This document shows, in pieces, positions 9,223 through 18,117 of a DNA stretch of 64,000 bases (positions are counted from its first letter, which is position 1; each line of letters begins with the position of its first letter). The notes under the pieces are model-generated. The model saw only the letters and a program-made list of their open reading frames with translations, did no database searches and had not been told where the DNA came from. The DNA is from an uncultured Clostridia bacterium. GTDB lineage: Bacteria; Bacillota; Clostridia; Oscillospirales; Ruminococcaceae. The translations under genes and the position numbers were made by a program. The stretch spans positions 62,001-126,000 of the forward strand of contig CAMMMX010000004.1 in the NCBI GenBank assembly GCA_946498095.1, written 5' to 3'.

Positions 9223-9876
9223 ATGCAAATGAATCAGGAGACAGAGCTCAAATACCGGTTGGACGAAAGTTCTTATTTACGGATACGCCGTTATGCGGAA
9301 AGTACGCTGTCGGGAAGCAGCGAGATAAACCAGGTGAATTATTATCTGGATACGCCTTCGATGGACTGTGCCAAGCTGCGTCTGACGTTGCGTATTCGGT
9401 TATTTGCAGGTAAGCAACAGGGAGAGCTGACAGTCAAAATGGGGGCAGCACCGCAAGGAGTGGCACGTGTCAGCGATGAATATCATGCCGTACTGGATGC
9501 CGCGGTATTGCAAGCGGGCATCGAGACTGACGATTACCGTTGCGTGTTTCAAAAAGCGCCTGATATGCGAGAACTTCTGGCTTCCATGGGCGTTAACACC
9601 GGGCAGCTGTATAGTTTAGGCGCGTTGCATACTTGCCGTACGCTCTTTTGGCTGGAGGGGTATCGGTTGGAGCTTGACGTTTCCACCTATCTTGGGTGCC
9701 GTGACTGGGAGCTTGAATGTGAGACGGCTTGTCCTGCCGATGCGGATAAAAAAATCCGTGCGTTTCTTGGACGAATAGGTGCGGCGGTGCTGCCGCAGCA
9801 AAACACAGTGGGAAAAAAGCAGCGCTTTTTAGAGCGCTATCTGGCCAACCGGAATGAGGGCTTGACTAATATTTAG
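9223..9876 (+). CDS. CYTH domain protein (triphosphate tunnel metalloenzyme fold)
   Basis: A 217-residue CYTH protein. The ExExK signature appears as QETELKYRL at residues 5-13, and further charged beta-strand residues (RLTLRIR, ELTVKMG, RLELDVSTY, ELECET) alternate as expected for the eight-strand tunnel. Family members hydrolyse triphosphate compounds such as thiamine triphosphate or inorganic triphosphate; the substrate here is unknown. ATG 9223 has AGGGA at 9211-9215; ATG 9229 is an alternative start. Confidence 0.85.
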   Translation: MQMNQETELKYRLDESSYLRIRRYAESTLSGSSEINQVNYYLDTPSMDCAKLRLTLRIRLFAGKQQGELTVKMGAAPQGVARVSDEYHAVLDAAVLQAGIETDDYRCVFQKAPDMRELLASMGVNTGQLYSLGALHTCRTLFWLEGYRLELDVSTYLGCRDWELECETACPADADKKIRAFLGRIGAAVLPQQNTVGKKQRFLERYLANRNEGLTNI

Positions 9877-10013
9877 GGATCGTTTACAATAAATTAGGAC
9901 GAAACTGTCGGAATTTATAGCGGCCTGACGAATGATTGTAATGGATGTCGTAAACTGGGAACGATGTTATTGGGAAATGTTTTGGCCGACGACCATGCAG
10001 AAAGGACGAGGCT

Positions 10014-10661
10014 GTGAAAACCTGGATTTCTCCTTCGATTTTATCCGCTGATCTGGCGAATTTGCACGCGGAACTACAGCGTCTTTCGCAGGCCGGTGCC
10101 GATATGGTACATATCGATGTTATGGATGGCTGCTTTGTGGACAATCTGACGTACGGCGTCCCGGTTGTTGCGGCGATGCGGCATCATTGTGATTTGCCTT
10201 TCGATGTACACCTCATGGTACAGACGCCGCAGAAACTGCTGGAGCGATTTATGGATGCAGGAGCGGATCTGGTCACCTTCCATCTGGAAAGTGACTGTGA
10301 TCCTTCGAAAATGATTACGTCAATCGTGCGCCGCGGGAAAAAACCGGCTGTCGCAATCAAGCCGGACACGCCGGTACAGTCGGTTTTTCCCTACTTAGAG
10401 GATCTTTATATGGTGCTGATCATGACAGTCGAGCCTGGTTTTGGGGGGCAGGCGTTTCTGCCGCATACTTTGGGAAAGGTGCAACAACTGCGCGAGGAAC
10501 TGAATCGCCGTGGTCTGTCTGTTCATATCCAGGTAGATGGTGGGATCAATGCCCAAACGGCGGACGCTGTGCGGCGCGCCGGCGCGGATATCCTAGTGGC
10601 AGGTTCTTATGTTTTTGGCGCGCCGGATATGAGGCTGGCGGTGGAGAGCTTGCGCAGGTAA
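10014..10661 (+). CDS. rpe: Ribulose-phosphate 3-epimerase
   Basis: A 215-residue TIM-barrel enzyme that interconverts ribulose 5-phosphate and xylulose 5-phosphate in the pentose phosphate pathway. It shows the N-terminal ISPSILSADLANL, the metal/catalytic block HIDVMDGCFVDN, the catalytic stretch DVHLMV, the phosphate loop MTVEPGFGGQAF and the second acid in QVDGGIN. The start is GTG with AAAGGACGAGG upstream. The gene ends 28 bp before the convergent mecA stop. Confidence 0.95.
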   Translation: MKTWISPSILSADLANLHAELQRLSQAGADMVHIDVMDGCFVDNLTYGVPVVAAMRHHCDLPFDVHLMVQTPQKLLERFMDAGADLVTFHLESDCDPSKMITSIVRRGKKPAVAIKPDTPVQSVFPYLEDLYMVLIMTVEPGFGGQAFLPHTLGKVQQLREELNRRGLSVHIQVDGGINAQTADAVRRAGADILVAGSYVFGAPDMRLAVESLRR

Positions 10662-10689
10662 GCCGGACAGGCTTTGGTGTATCTGTGGG

Positions 10690-11298
10690 TCAACATAGTA
10701 CTTCAACCAGCCGTTCCACTGCACAGTCCGCGACAATGAGAGAGCCGTATTCGGCAGTCCGTGCTTTGTGGACAACTCCTCTTCCGGTAAAGCGTCCGTA
10801 TTCGTTAAACAGGATTTCTAATTTTTTGTCCAGCCGGCTCATAGTCTCCACAACGAGACGGTATCGATTCCGGTACAGGTAAAGGTGGCTCTTATGGACA
10901 AGGTGACTGTAATTGCTGTATAGCGACAGGCATAGCTGGGAGACGGCGTCAATACTGTCGAATTCGCCGACGACGCTTTCAAACACGCTTTGATAGCGTT
11001 GCCCGCGCGGACGTGTTTCTCCCTGTAGGCGGAATGGGTCGGACAGGGAACGGTCCGGCATGGAGGAAATATACAGGATGCAGCCGCCGTCAGGCTGCTC
11101 AAAGGCTTCGATAAAGAGTCGGGATGTGGAAAGATCAATATCTACCTTCTGACGGATGTTTTGTACCAGCAGGGAAATGAAGCGTTTGGTATCGGGGTCA
11201 TTGCAGTCAAGCTGTTTGTAGGATATGTGATTGGCCTTCAGGTCATAAAAGGACAATTCGATTTTAACCTTGCTGCGCGATATCTTTTCGATTTTCAA
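10690..11298 (-). CDS. mecA: MecA-like adaptor protein for ClpC
   Basis: A 202-residue protein that opens MKIEKISRSKVKIELSFYD, the typical MecA N-terminus, and has an alpha/beta C-terminal domain with SRLFIEAFEQPDGGCILYIS. MecA adaptors deliver substrates such as ComK to the ClpCP protease. Translation seems to start at TTG 11298, with AGAGGTGAT eight bases upstream. It is convergent with rpe and divergent from the Rnf-like operon. Known members regulate competence and stress; the target here is unknown, though comEC is in the same window. Confidence 0.87.
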   Translation of the reverse strand: MKIEKISRSKVKIELSFYDLKANHISYKQLDCNDPDTKRFISLLVQNIRQKVDIDLSTSRLFIEAFEQPDGGCILYISSMPDRSLSDPFRLQGETRPRGQRYQSVFESVVGEFDSIDAVSQLCLSLYSNYSHLVHKSHLYLYRNRYRLVVETMSRLDKKLEILFNEYGRFTGRGVVHKARTAEYGSLIVADCAVERLVEVLC

Positions 11299-11423
11299 GA
11301 GTCGGGATCACCTCTTACCTTGTCTTTTTACGTATGGTATGCGGAGAATTCCGTTATCCATAAGACAGTATATTGCGGCGGGGAAGGGAAATATAACCGG
11401 CTTTGGCCGGCGGGGGGTAGGGC

Positions 11424-12455
11424 ATGAACGTATTGGGACATAAAAATCCGGATGCGAAGGCAAAATATTATTTCTTTGCATTGCTTCCGGTTGTTTTTAT
11501 TGCTTATTACTATTATGGTATGCGTCCGGTATGGATGTGTGCATGGTCGGTGCTGCTTTGCATGGCACTGGATATGGTGTGTTTAAAGCTGCGCGGCAAG
11601 CCGGTTTATCTCCCAACTTCGGCCGCGATTACCGGCGTCATCGTTGTGATGCTGATGCCAGCCAGCGTGGAACTGTGGCTCGTTGCGCTGATAGATGTCA
11701 TTTCGATTGTGCTGGGGAAGCACGTCTTCGGCGGACAAAAGTACTGCATTTTCCATCCCGCATGTGTTGGGCTGGCCTTCATTGCGGTGGTACGTCCAGC
11801 CCAAATGTTTCTTTATCCTGCGCCGGGGACGGCGTTGCCGCTGACAGGGGCTGTGCCTAATTCCCTGTTGAGTGTCTCGCCTTATGGTATCATGATGAAC
11901 GGCGGCAAGCCCGCGATAACGGATATCGATCTGCTGCTGGGTAACTTTACCGGTCCGGCCGGGGCCCATCATATCATCGTCCTGGCGACATGTGCGCTTT
12001 TTCTTTTAGTGGTAAAAAGCGCGTCTAAAGCGGTTGTCTTTACCTCCATGGGGACTTTTCTTACGCTGTTTTATCTTTTTCCCCGTATCCCGACGTCTCG
12101 CTTCACATCGGCTGCGCTGGAAACGGGCGTGGGAATGTTCTTGTTTTTGGTGGTCTTTATGGCGGGGGAGCGGTATAAAGCGCCGAAAAGCATCCGGGGG
12201 CGGATATTGTACGGTTTCTGTTTTGGAGCGCTCAGCTTTCTTTATCGGCGGATTGGTAAGACGGAATGCGGTGAGATTTTCGCCTTGCTTCTCTGCGATG
12301 CAATGGCGCTGCATTTTGATGCGTGGACCTATAAGGCAAAGCTTTTGTATCAATCGTATCAACGAAAGGTATTGGGTTCGTCAAAGGAAAGAGTAGATGT
12401 TTTGAAGGATGAATCGACGGTGCAGGACGTGACGGAGGTGGAGGGACGTGCTTAG
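11424..12455 (+). CDS. rnfD: RnfD/NqrB-like membrane protein, flavinylation motif not seen
   Basis: A 343-residue polytopic protein that matches RnfD by its helix pattern, the block FGGQKYCIFHPACVGLAF (about residues 102-119) and the late segment LLLGNFTGPAGA (about 170-181). Rnf complexes couple ferredoxin:NAD electron transfer to ion pumping, and RnfD normally carries FMN covalently bound to a threonine in an S(S/G)AT motif before the last-named segment. Here that region reads NGGKPAITDIDL, with no recognisable SxAT, so the covalent flavin site seems lost. It overlaps the rnfE-like gene by 8 bases. No rnfC, rnfG or rnfB is adjacent. Confidence 0.75.
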   Translation: MNVLGHKNPDAKAKYYFFALLPVVFIAYYYYGMRPVWMCAWSVLLCMALDMVCLKLRGKPVYLPTSAAITGVIVVMLMPASVELWLVALIDVISIVLGKHVFGGQKYCIFHPACVGLAFIAVVRPAQMFLYPAPGTALPLTGAVPNSLLSVSPYGIMMNGGKPAITDIDLLLGNFTGPAGAHHIIVLATCALFLLVVKSASKAVVFTSMGTFLTLFYLFPRIPTSRFTSAALETGVGMFLFLVVFMAGERYKAPKSIRGRILYGFCFGALSFLYRRIGKTECGEIFALLLCDAMALHFDAWTYKAKLLYQSYQRKVLGSSKERVDVLKDESTVQDVTEVEGRA

Positions 12456-13074
12456 ATCGTTTTATCAACGTCACCGGGAGACACTTTCTCGCTTGGATGG
12501 GATTGTGCTGAAAAACCCGGTATTGGTTTCGGCGCTTGTGGTTTCACCTGTCGCGGTTGCTTCGGTGACGCTGAAACAGGCGGCAATGGTTGCGTTTGTC
12601 TTTGTCCCGCTGACCTTTTTGACCCTGCTTTGCGCTAGCTTTATTCCTAAAAAGCTGCCGTATACGCTACGTATCCTTTCTTATGCGCTCATTTCCTGTG
12701 TGCTTTATATTCCGCTTTCTCTTGCATGCCGGGCGATGGACGCGCATACATTTTATAATATCGGCGTCTTTCTGCCCTTGCTGACGGTGAATTCTCTCAT
12801 CGTGTCCCGCAGCGAGACGCAATTCCTCAGGTACAGCCGTAGCCGGATGCTAGGAGAGGTGTTGTGCGATTGTATCGGCTTTACCTTAGTCATTTTGCTT
12901 TGCGGAATGATTCGGGAGGCTTTCGGCAACAATACCCTATGGGACAGGCCGTTACATTTGCCATTTCAGTTGGATTTTCTTTCCTATCCCTTTGGGGGAC
13001 TGATAATATTGGGGATTTTAGCCGCCGCTGTGCAGAAGCTTCGTGTCTATCTCAGCGTAGGAAAAGGGGCGTGA
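12448..13074 (+). CDS. rnfE: RnfE/NqrD-like membrane protein lacking the Fe-S cysteines
   Basis: A 208-residue six-helix protein that follows the RnfE pattern: NPVLVSALVVSP at residues 23-34 matches the canonical NPVxVQxLGxCP, and FLPLLTVNSLIVSR at about 108-121 matches the canonical PLIxxNCxxxxR. At both sites the cysteine that binds the intramembrane [2Fe-2S] cluster in NqrD/RnfE is replaced by serine (S33, S116). The block GMIREAFG is conserved. Translation starts at GTG 12448 behind GGAGGTGGAGGG. The fold looks intact while the redox ligands are gone. Confidence 0.78.
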   Translation: MLRSFYQRHRETLSRLDGIVLKNPVLVSALVVSPVAVASVTLKQAAMVAFVFVPLTFLTLLCASFIPKKLPYTLRILSYALISCVLYIPLSLACRAMDAHTFYNIGVFLPLLTVNSLIVSRSETQFLRYSRSRMLGEVLCDCIGFTLVILLCGMIREAFGNNTLWDRPLHLPFQLDFLSYPFGGLIILGILAAAVQKLRVYLSVGKGA

Positions 13075-13078
13075 CGGA

Positions 13079-13669
13079 ATGGTGGCGCAGATTGTTACGG
13101 CATGTCTCACCGCAGTGCTTTTGGAAAATGTTATTTTTACCCGCCTGATGGGTACCAGTACCATGCTGACAATTGCGAGAAAGCAGCGATACATTTTGCC
13201 GTTTGGCGTTTGTATTGTTTTCATCTCTACGGCATCGTCGGCACTGTTTTACGCTTTTTCGCTTCTGCTTCGGAACAATGAATATCTGCGAATTTCTTTG
13301 CAGGCTTTTTTCAGCGTCGTGTCGGTAGGTATCGTTTATATCCTTCTCCTGCTGGGGGCTAGCCTGATTTGTCCCGGTGTATTTCGTAAGGCAAGAAAGT
13401 TCATCCATTTATCTGCGCTTAACTGTGCGGTGATGGGGGCGTTGCTTTTGTCCATGCAGTCTTCTCTCGGGATATGGGGCTGCATCGGATACGGTTTTGG
13501 CGCCGGGGTCGGTTTTACGCTGGCGACGTTTTTGGTGTCCATCGCCTATCCGAGGATTTATTCCGCCAAGATTTCGCGTACCTTTCGCGGTCTTCCGGCG
13601 ATGCTGATATACATCGCCATCCTTTCTTTGGCTTTTTATGGTTTGATCGGGCATGAACTGCCGTTTTAG
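13079..13669 (+). CDS. rnfA: RnfA/NqrE-like membrane protein with one of two Fe-S cysteines
   Basis: A 196-residue six-helix protein of the RnfA family. The first cluster-binding site, normally ENFVLSxFLGICP, reads ENVIFTRLMGTST (residues 16-28), so its cysteine is serine S27. The second site LSALNCAVMG keeps the cysteine (C116). It starts 4 bases after the rnfE-like stop. In characterised Rnf/Nqr, RnfA and RnfE together hold one [2Fe-2S] cluster with two cysteines each; this pair keeps only one of four. The gene is followed by a membrane-anchored GH-like gene. Confidence 0.78.
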   Translation: MVAQIVTACLTAVLLENVIFTRLMGTSTMLTIARKQRYILPFGVCIVFISTASSALFYAFSLLLRNNEYLRISLQAFFSVVSVGIVYILLLLGASLICPGVFRKARKFIHLSALNCAVMGALLLSMQSSLGIWGCIGYGFGAGVGFTLATFLVSIAYPRIYSAKISRTFRGLPAMLIYIAILSLAFYGLIGHELPF

Positions 13670-13722
13670 CGTCCAAGGCGTATCCAAATGACGGAGAAAT
13701 GAGGTTTGATAGGGTGAGCAGG

Positions 13723-14841
13723 ATGAAACGTTCAAAATATGGTAAGGTCAAACGTCATGCGAAGATTTACCGCTATAACCGCAGTCGGAGAACAGGGCCC
13801 CGGATCGGCTGGATCATCTTTTTTGTTCTCCTGCTGGCGGCGTTGGCGTTTGTCGGTTACAGCGTTGCGGGACCTGTTATGAACTTTTTTAAAGAGCTGT
13901 CCAAGCCCCCGGAGAGCGATATCAGTACTTCGTCCGGGACCTCCTCCGTGACGGATTCCTCTAGTGAATCGTCGAGCAGTTCCTCTGAACCATCGCCGAC
14001 GCAGCAGGGGATGCGAGCGGCGTATCTGGACGTTTCTGAATTTGACGATTCGCAGTCGGTGCAAATAAAGCTTGCCTCCCTCAAGGAGGAAGGGTATCAA
14101 GCTGTCGTTGTCCAGCTCAAGGACGATATGGGAAACGTCTACTTTGACACTTCGTATCCGTATGCGATTGACGCAGGGGCTGTCCAAGCGGAAAACGATC
14201 CTGCCGAGATTGCCAAGCTCATCAGTGACGCCGGCCTGACACCGGTCGCCGACCTTCACACCCTTAAAGATCATGTTGTGCCCAAACGTTTCCGTGATAC
14301 CAGCTATACGATGAATAACGGTGCCTGGACTTGGTATGACGATGATCCTGACCAAGGTGGCCAACCGTGGCTCAACCCATATCAGGAAAAGGCGCGCGAA
14401 TACATTGAGACGCTGACGCAGGAATTGTCCGACGCGGGCTTTAAGCGCATCATATTCTCCTCGCTTGATTTCCCGCGGGATGACGGCGTTGTCGAGTACG
14501 GCGATCTGGCGCAGACGCTCAGCAAGGAACAGATTTGTGAAAAGCTGGTCAGTGATGCACAGGCACTGGTGGCGGATCAGACGGTCATCCTGCCGCGTAT
14601 GGGAGCGTCCCGATTGTTAGAAGAGGGAGGAATCCCGTACACGGGTGAGGTGCTGGTGGAAATAGCGGCCACGGATCTGGAAGGCGATGGGATGACGCAG
14701 ATCGTTACAGCCATCGAAGAAAAGTTGTCCGGGCGGACGGTATCTGCCGCTGTGGTGCGTGAAGGTATCAGCGATACGCAGCTGAGCGACCTGCTGACGG
14801 CGCTGGAGGAAGCGGGCGTGCAGGACATCTATCTGCAATAA
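13723..14841 (+). CDS. Membrane-anchored putative glycoside hydrolase (DUF4015-like barrel)
   Basis: A 372-residue protein with a basic N-terminus, one transmembrane helix (about residues 28-50), a Ser/Thr/Glu-rich linker (about 65-95), then an alpha/beta barrel-like domain starting AAYLDVSEF. Segments such as GYQAVVVQLKDDMGNVYF and GFKRIIFSSLDFPRDDG fit the putative glycoside hydrolase family often called DUF4015. Activity is not established. ATG 13723 has AGGG at 13711-13714; an ATG at 13699 is possible but badly spaced from its ribosome site. It lies 53 bp behind the rnfA-like gene, so one transcript is plausible. A strong terminator follows. Confidence 0.65.
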   Translation: MKRSKYGKVKRHAKIYRYNRSRRTGPRIGWIIFFVLLLAALAFVGYSVAGPVMNFFKELSKPPESDISTSSGTSSVTDSSSESSSSSSEPSPTQQGMRAAYLDVSEFDDSQSVQIKLASLKEEGYQAVVVQLKDDMGNVYFDTSYPYAIDAGAVQAENDPAEIAKLISDAGLTPVADLHTLKDHVVPKRFRDTSYTMNNGAWTWYDDDPDQGGQPWLNPYQEKAREYIETLTQELSDAGFKRIIFSSLDFPRDDGVVEYGDLAQTLSKEQICEKLVSDAQALVADQTVILPRMGASRLLEEGGIPYTGEVLVEIAATDLEGDGMTQIVTAIEEKLSGRTVSAAVVREGISDTQLSDLLTALEEAGVQDIYLQ

Positions 14842-14918
14842 GAAGGGAAAGCCGTGTTTCTTATGAACCCGTTATCAAAAGAAACACGCTTTTGGAAAAG
14901 GCAGTCAAGGGTGAAAAA

Positions 14919-14965
14919 GCAGGAGCCGGATGATAGGCGACATCATCCGGCTCCTGCCGTTTTTT
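14919..14965. terminator. Bidirectional intrinsic terminator
   Basis: A perfect 16-bp stem (14919-14934 with 14942-14957), 7-base loop, followed by CGTTTTTTG on the plus strand and preceded by GAAAAAGC, which gives a T-run for the minus strand. It separates the converging Rnf/GH-like operon and the GH78 operon. Confidence 0.95.
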
Positions 14966-15008
14966 GTTTTCTTGTAGCTACAGGTTGGGGAGTGAGGACG
15001 CGGGTTAT

Positions 15009-17444
15009 CTAGCGTGGCTGTACGATGGTACAGCGGATCGACGGCGGTGCGTCCACACGGACGTGGACACGGCTGTCAACGCCGCGTTCCCAAGCAACGC
15101 GTAGTTCACCACGAGGGGTATGTAGCGAGCAACGGACCCAGTCCAGCCCATCCGGCGCAACCGGGGCAATAGTGACGTCAGAAAATCCGGGACCGGTCAT
15201 GGTGATGCCGGCGAGGGAATGATAAAACCAGTCCGCGATGCTGGCATACATATGGTGGTTTAAGGAATCGGTTTCCTGCCAGCGCTCATACAGGGACGTC
15301 GCTCCGTTGTGGATCCACAGCCCGATCGACGGATAATCCGTCCGGGTGGCCACCTCGTAAGCAAGATCCGAGTAACCGTAGCGGCTGAGGACGTTGAACA
15401 GGTACTTGAACCCAAGAATGCCGCAGGTGTGATGACAGCCGTTTTCTCGGATTTTTTTAGCCAGCGCATCGGCAAAGGACTGCGCATATTCCTGTGGAAT
15501 TAGGCCAAAATACAGCGCGCAAGCATAGGCTGTCTGGCTGCCGCTTTCGATCCCGGTATGCTCCAGGTCGACAAAACGCTTCCGAAACGCTTGTGCAATG
15601 GCGTCCGCCTTAGCCTGGTACGTCTTACGCTGCGCATCCTCCCCAAGGACGGCGCAGACCTTCGCGAGCGTCTCTGCGAAGGAGTAGTAGTACGCCGTAT
15701 CAGTAATCGCCAGCGGGCATTGATGGCCGCCCGCATCAATCGTATCCGGCGGGCACCAGTCGCCAAGACCGATCGCAACGATGTCATCCTGTGCACGGGA
15801 AGAAAGATAGTCGAAATAACGCTTCATATACGGCGCGGTCTGACGCAGGATCTCCACATCTCCCTCAAATAGGTAGACATTCCACGGAAGGACGAAAAGC
15901 GCCGCATCCCACGCTGGTCCGTTGCCCCAGGAATACCCCCATCCTCCTGTGGGGACGATGCCGGGTAGCTGCCCTTCGTCCGTCATAGCGTCGCAGATGT
16001 CACGCAGCCATTTCCGGTAAGCGTCGGCACCGTCAAAGGAGAATAAAAGCTGCTCACAGGAAAGCTGGGCGTCACCCGTCCAGCCGTTCTTTTCCCGATG
16101 GGGACAGTCGGTTGGAATCCAATGAAAGTTGGTACGGGTACTGTGCAGGCACAGTTCAAAAATACGGTTAAGCAGCGGGTTGGAACAGGAAAACTCTCCG
16201 CGTTGCGGGAAGTCCTGGCAAACCTCCAGCATGGTAAGAAAATCCTCAGCCGGCGGAGATAGAAGGCCCTCTACCTGGATGTAACGGTAGCCACAGTAGG
16301 TGAAATCAGGCGTCCATTCCTCGTCCCCGCCGGTGCAGACATAGGTATGTACCTGAGACGGATGGCTGTGTACGTGACTGGAGATCGATATGTTATCCAG
16401 CGTGCCCTCCGGTGTCAACCGTTCTCCATAAGACAACGTCAATTTCTGCCCTGGTTGTCCTCGCAGACGAAGGCGCGCATAGCCCGCGGTGTTGACACCT
16501 GCGTCAAACATCCATGTGTCTCCCACCTGCCAGACCCGGGTAGGGGGGAAGGCTTTGCGAATCCGCACCGGCGCTTGCTGCGTCGGAACCAGTTCCCCGC
16601 CAGGCGCCTTGGCAGGGATGGCCGGGACGAAATCCGCATCCGACGGTTTTATACGCGCGTCGTAAGCGATACCGCTGCGGAAATTATTGAAGGTGACCGG
16701 TGTTTTGTCCGTCGCCAGCCAAGACGTATCGGTACAGAGCACCTGTGCGGCGCCGTCGGTGAAGGACAGGCGCAGCTGCGCCTTCAGCATCGGTGTATCG
16801 CGCCATGGACAGGCGTTGAAGTCCCAGGAATTTTCCGTTGCGTCGTTGAAGAATCCGTTGCCGCACAATACCTGCAACCGGTTTTTTCCCTGTCGCACCA
16901 GCCGGGTGACGTCATAGACGCGGTAACATACCGTCCGGTCATAATTCGTGGTCGGTGTGAGCAGGCGCTCCTCCGGGCAGATGTCCTCGCCGTCCAAAAA
17001 GGCACGTGCGCAGCCTAGGCCGGAAAGATAAAGACGTGCCTTTTCCAGCGGCCGATCCACAACAAAGTCACGTCGGAATAAAAAGGCGGGGGAGTCGTCC
17101 TTGGTCAGTGGAGAGTCACAGGTGATGTAACTCCCTTCGAAATCATCTGCGATAAGAAAAGCTGTCTCCATATGCTGCGAGGCAGACACTTCCTCTCCAT
17201 CCGGCTGACGCAATGTTACCGTCCAGACATATTCGGTACAGGAGCGCAGCGCCATCTGCGGCGCGGCAGATCGGCTGTCTGACTGGACAAAGCCGGTATC
17301 GCAGACGCCCTTGCCCTCCTGTGTCACTTCTATCCGATACGCTTCCTGCTCGCCGGCGTATTCCCACTGAAACAGGAGCGTTCCGCCAACGCCCAGGGGC
17401 CGATCCATCCCGTTCACCCGCATCCTTGTAATCCGGTTTTTCAT
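15009..17444 (-). CDS. Alpha-L-rhamnosidase, GH78
   Basis: An 811-residue GH78 enzyme that would release terminal L-rhamnose from plant or bacterial glycans. It has N-terminal beta domains, then the (alpha/alpha)6 catalytic domain with the hallmark DCPHREKNGWTGDAQ at about residues 446-460, which carries the catalytic acid region. No signal peptide is seen, so it is probably cytoplasmic and acts on imported oligosaccharides. Seventeen more in-frame codons exist upstream, but GAAGGGA lies nine bases before ATG 17444. It is the last gene of a leftward operon with GH113-like and GH43 genes. Confidence 0.92.
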   Translation of the reverse strand: MKNRITRMRVNGMDRPLGVGGTLLFQWEYAGEQEAYRIEVTQEGKGVCDTGFVQSDSRSAAPQMALRSCTEYVWTVTLRQPDGEEVSASQHMETAFLIADDFEGSYITCDSPLTKDDSPAFLFRRDFVVDRPLEKARLYLSGLGCARAFLDGEDICPEERLLTPTTNYDRTVCYRVYDVTRLVRQGKNRLQVLCGNGFFNDATENSWDFNACPWRDTPMLKAQLRLSFTDGAAQVLCTDTSWLATDKTPVTFNNFRSGIAYDARIKPSDADFVPAIPAKAPGGELVPTQQAPVRIRKAFPPTRVWQVGDTWMFDAGVNTAGYARLRLRGQPGQKLTLSYGERLTPEGTLDNISISSHVHSHPSQVHTYVCTGGDEEWTPDFTYCGYRYIQVEGLLSPPAEDFLTMLEVCQDFPQRGEFSCSNPLLNRIFELCLHSTRTNFHWIPTDCPHREKNGWTGDAQLSCEQLLFSFDGADAYRKWLRDICDAMTDEGQLPGIVPTGGWGYSWGNGPAWDAALFVLPWNVYLFEGDVEILRQTAPYMKRYFDYLSSRAQDDIVAIGLGDWCPPDTIDAGGHQCPLAITDTAYYYSFAETLAKVCAVLGEDAQRKTYQAKADAIAQAFRKRFVDLEHTGIESGSQTAYACALYFGLIPQEYAQSFADALAKKIRENGCHHTCGILGFKYLFNVLSRYGYSDLAYEVATRTDYPSIGLWIHNGATSLYERWQETDSLNHHMYASIADWFYHSLAGITMTGPGFSDVTIAPVAPDGLDWVRCSLHTPRGELRVAWERGVDSRVHVRVDAPPSIRCTIVQPR

Positions 17445-17499
17445 GACGATTCTTCCCTTCCGCCCGGCCTGTTGCCGGGCTTTTACTTCTGTCAAAGGC

Positions 17500-18060
17500 T
17501 CACCAAGGACGATTAAACAGCTCGCCAGACGCGTTTTCGCAATAGACGATCGTATAATCTTCCGAAATCCCGTACACGAAAAGCCCTTCTTCCTGGCATT
17601 CCGCTTTCATCCGTTCCACCGCTGCCCGATCTATTTTGCCCTGTAAAAGCGCAGCTTCCAAATTGTACATTTTTTCGCATCTGCCCTGCCAAAGTGTCCT
17701 ATAATCTTCCTCCGGCACAATTCTGTCTGCCAAAGTGGATATATGACGGAGATGGAACCTTTCACACCACTCAATATCCTTTTTGTATAGGATTTGACCC
17801 AGCTCGCAGGCGACCAGATCGCACTCGTCATAGACGCAGGGGATTTGAGTCACCCCAGCCTGCCAAGCGGCAAAGGTGCGGGTATGACCGTCGGTGAGAT
17901 ACCATTCACTGCTATCCAGAAAAGCTCGGACCGGAACTGGTTCCAGTCCGAGCAAGGACGGCGTCAGCCATGTCCGCACAGCGTCAAGCTTGCGCTGTGA
18001 CAGGTACAGCTGCGTCGGATGCAGGTGGTCTATTGCTATCAGCTTCACGCTGCTCAACAC
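17500..18060 (-). CDS. ParB/Srx-fold protein of unknown function
   Basis: A 186-residue protein whose first 90 residues resemble the ParB N-terminal domain: IDHLHPTQLYLSQRKLDAV, then the nucleotide-binding-like motif YLTDGHTRTFAAW (about residues 54-66), equivalent to the GxRR box of ParB. The C-terminal part has no recognised domain and no helix-turn-helix is obvious. It lies inside the GH operon with about 55 bp on each side, an unusual place for such a fold. ParB-like domains bind CTP or ATP and some act as nucleases or kinases; no function is claimed. Confidence 0.7.
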   Translation of the reverse strand: MLSSVKLIAIDHLHPTQLYLSQRKLDAVRTWLTPSLLGLEPVPVRAFLDSSEWYLTDGHTRTFAAWQAGVTQIPCVYDECDLVACELGQILYKKDIEWCERFHLRHISTLADRIVPEEDYRTLWQGRCEKMYNLEAALLQGKIDRAAVERMKAECQEEGLFVYGISEDYTIVYCENASGELFNRPW

Positions 18061-18117
18061 GGCAACCCCTCCCCGTTTGATGGCACTCGCGGCGCAAACG
18101 GTTTCGTCCGGAGCTCC

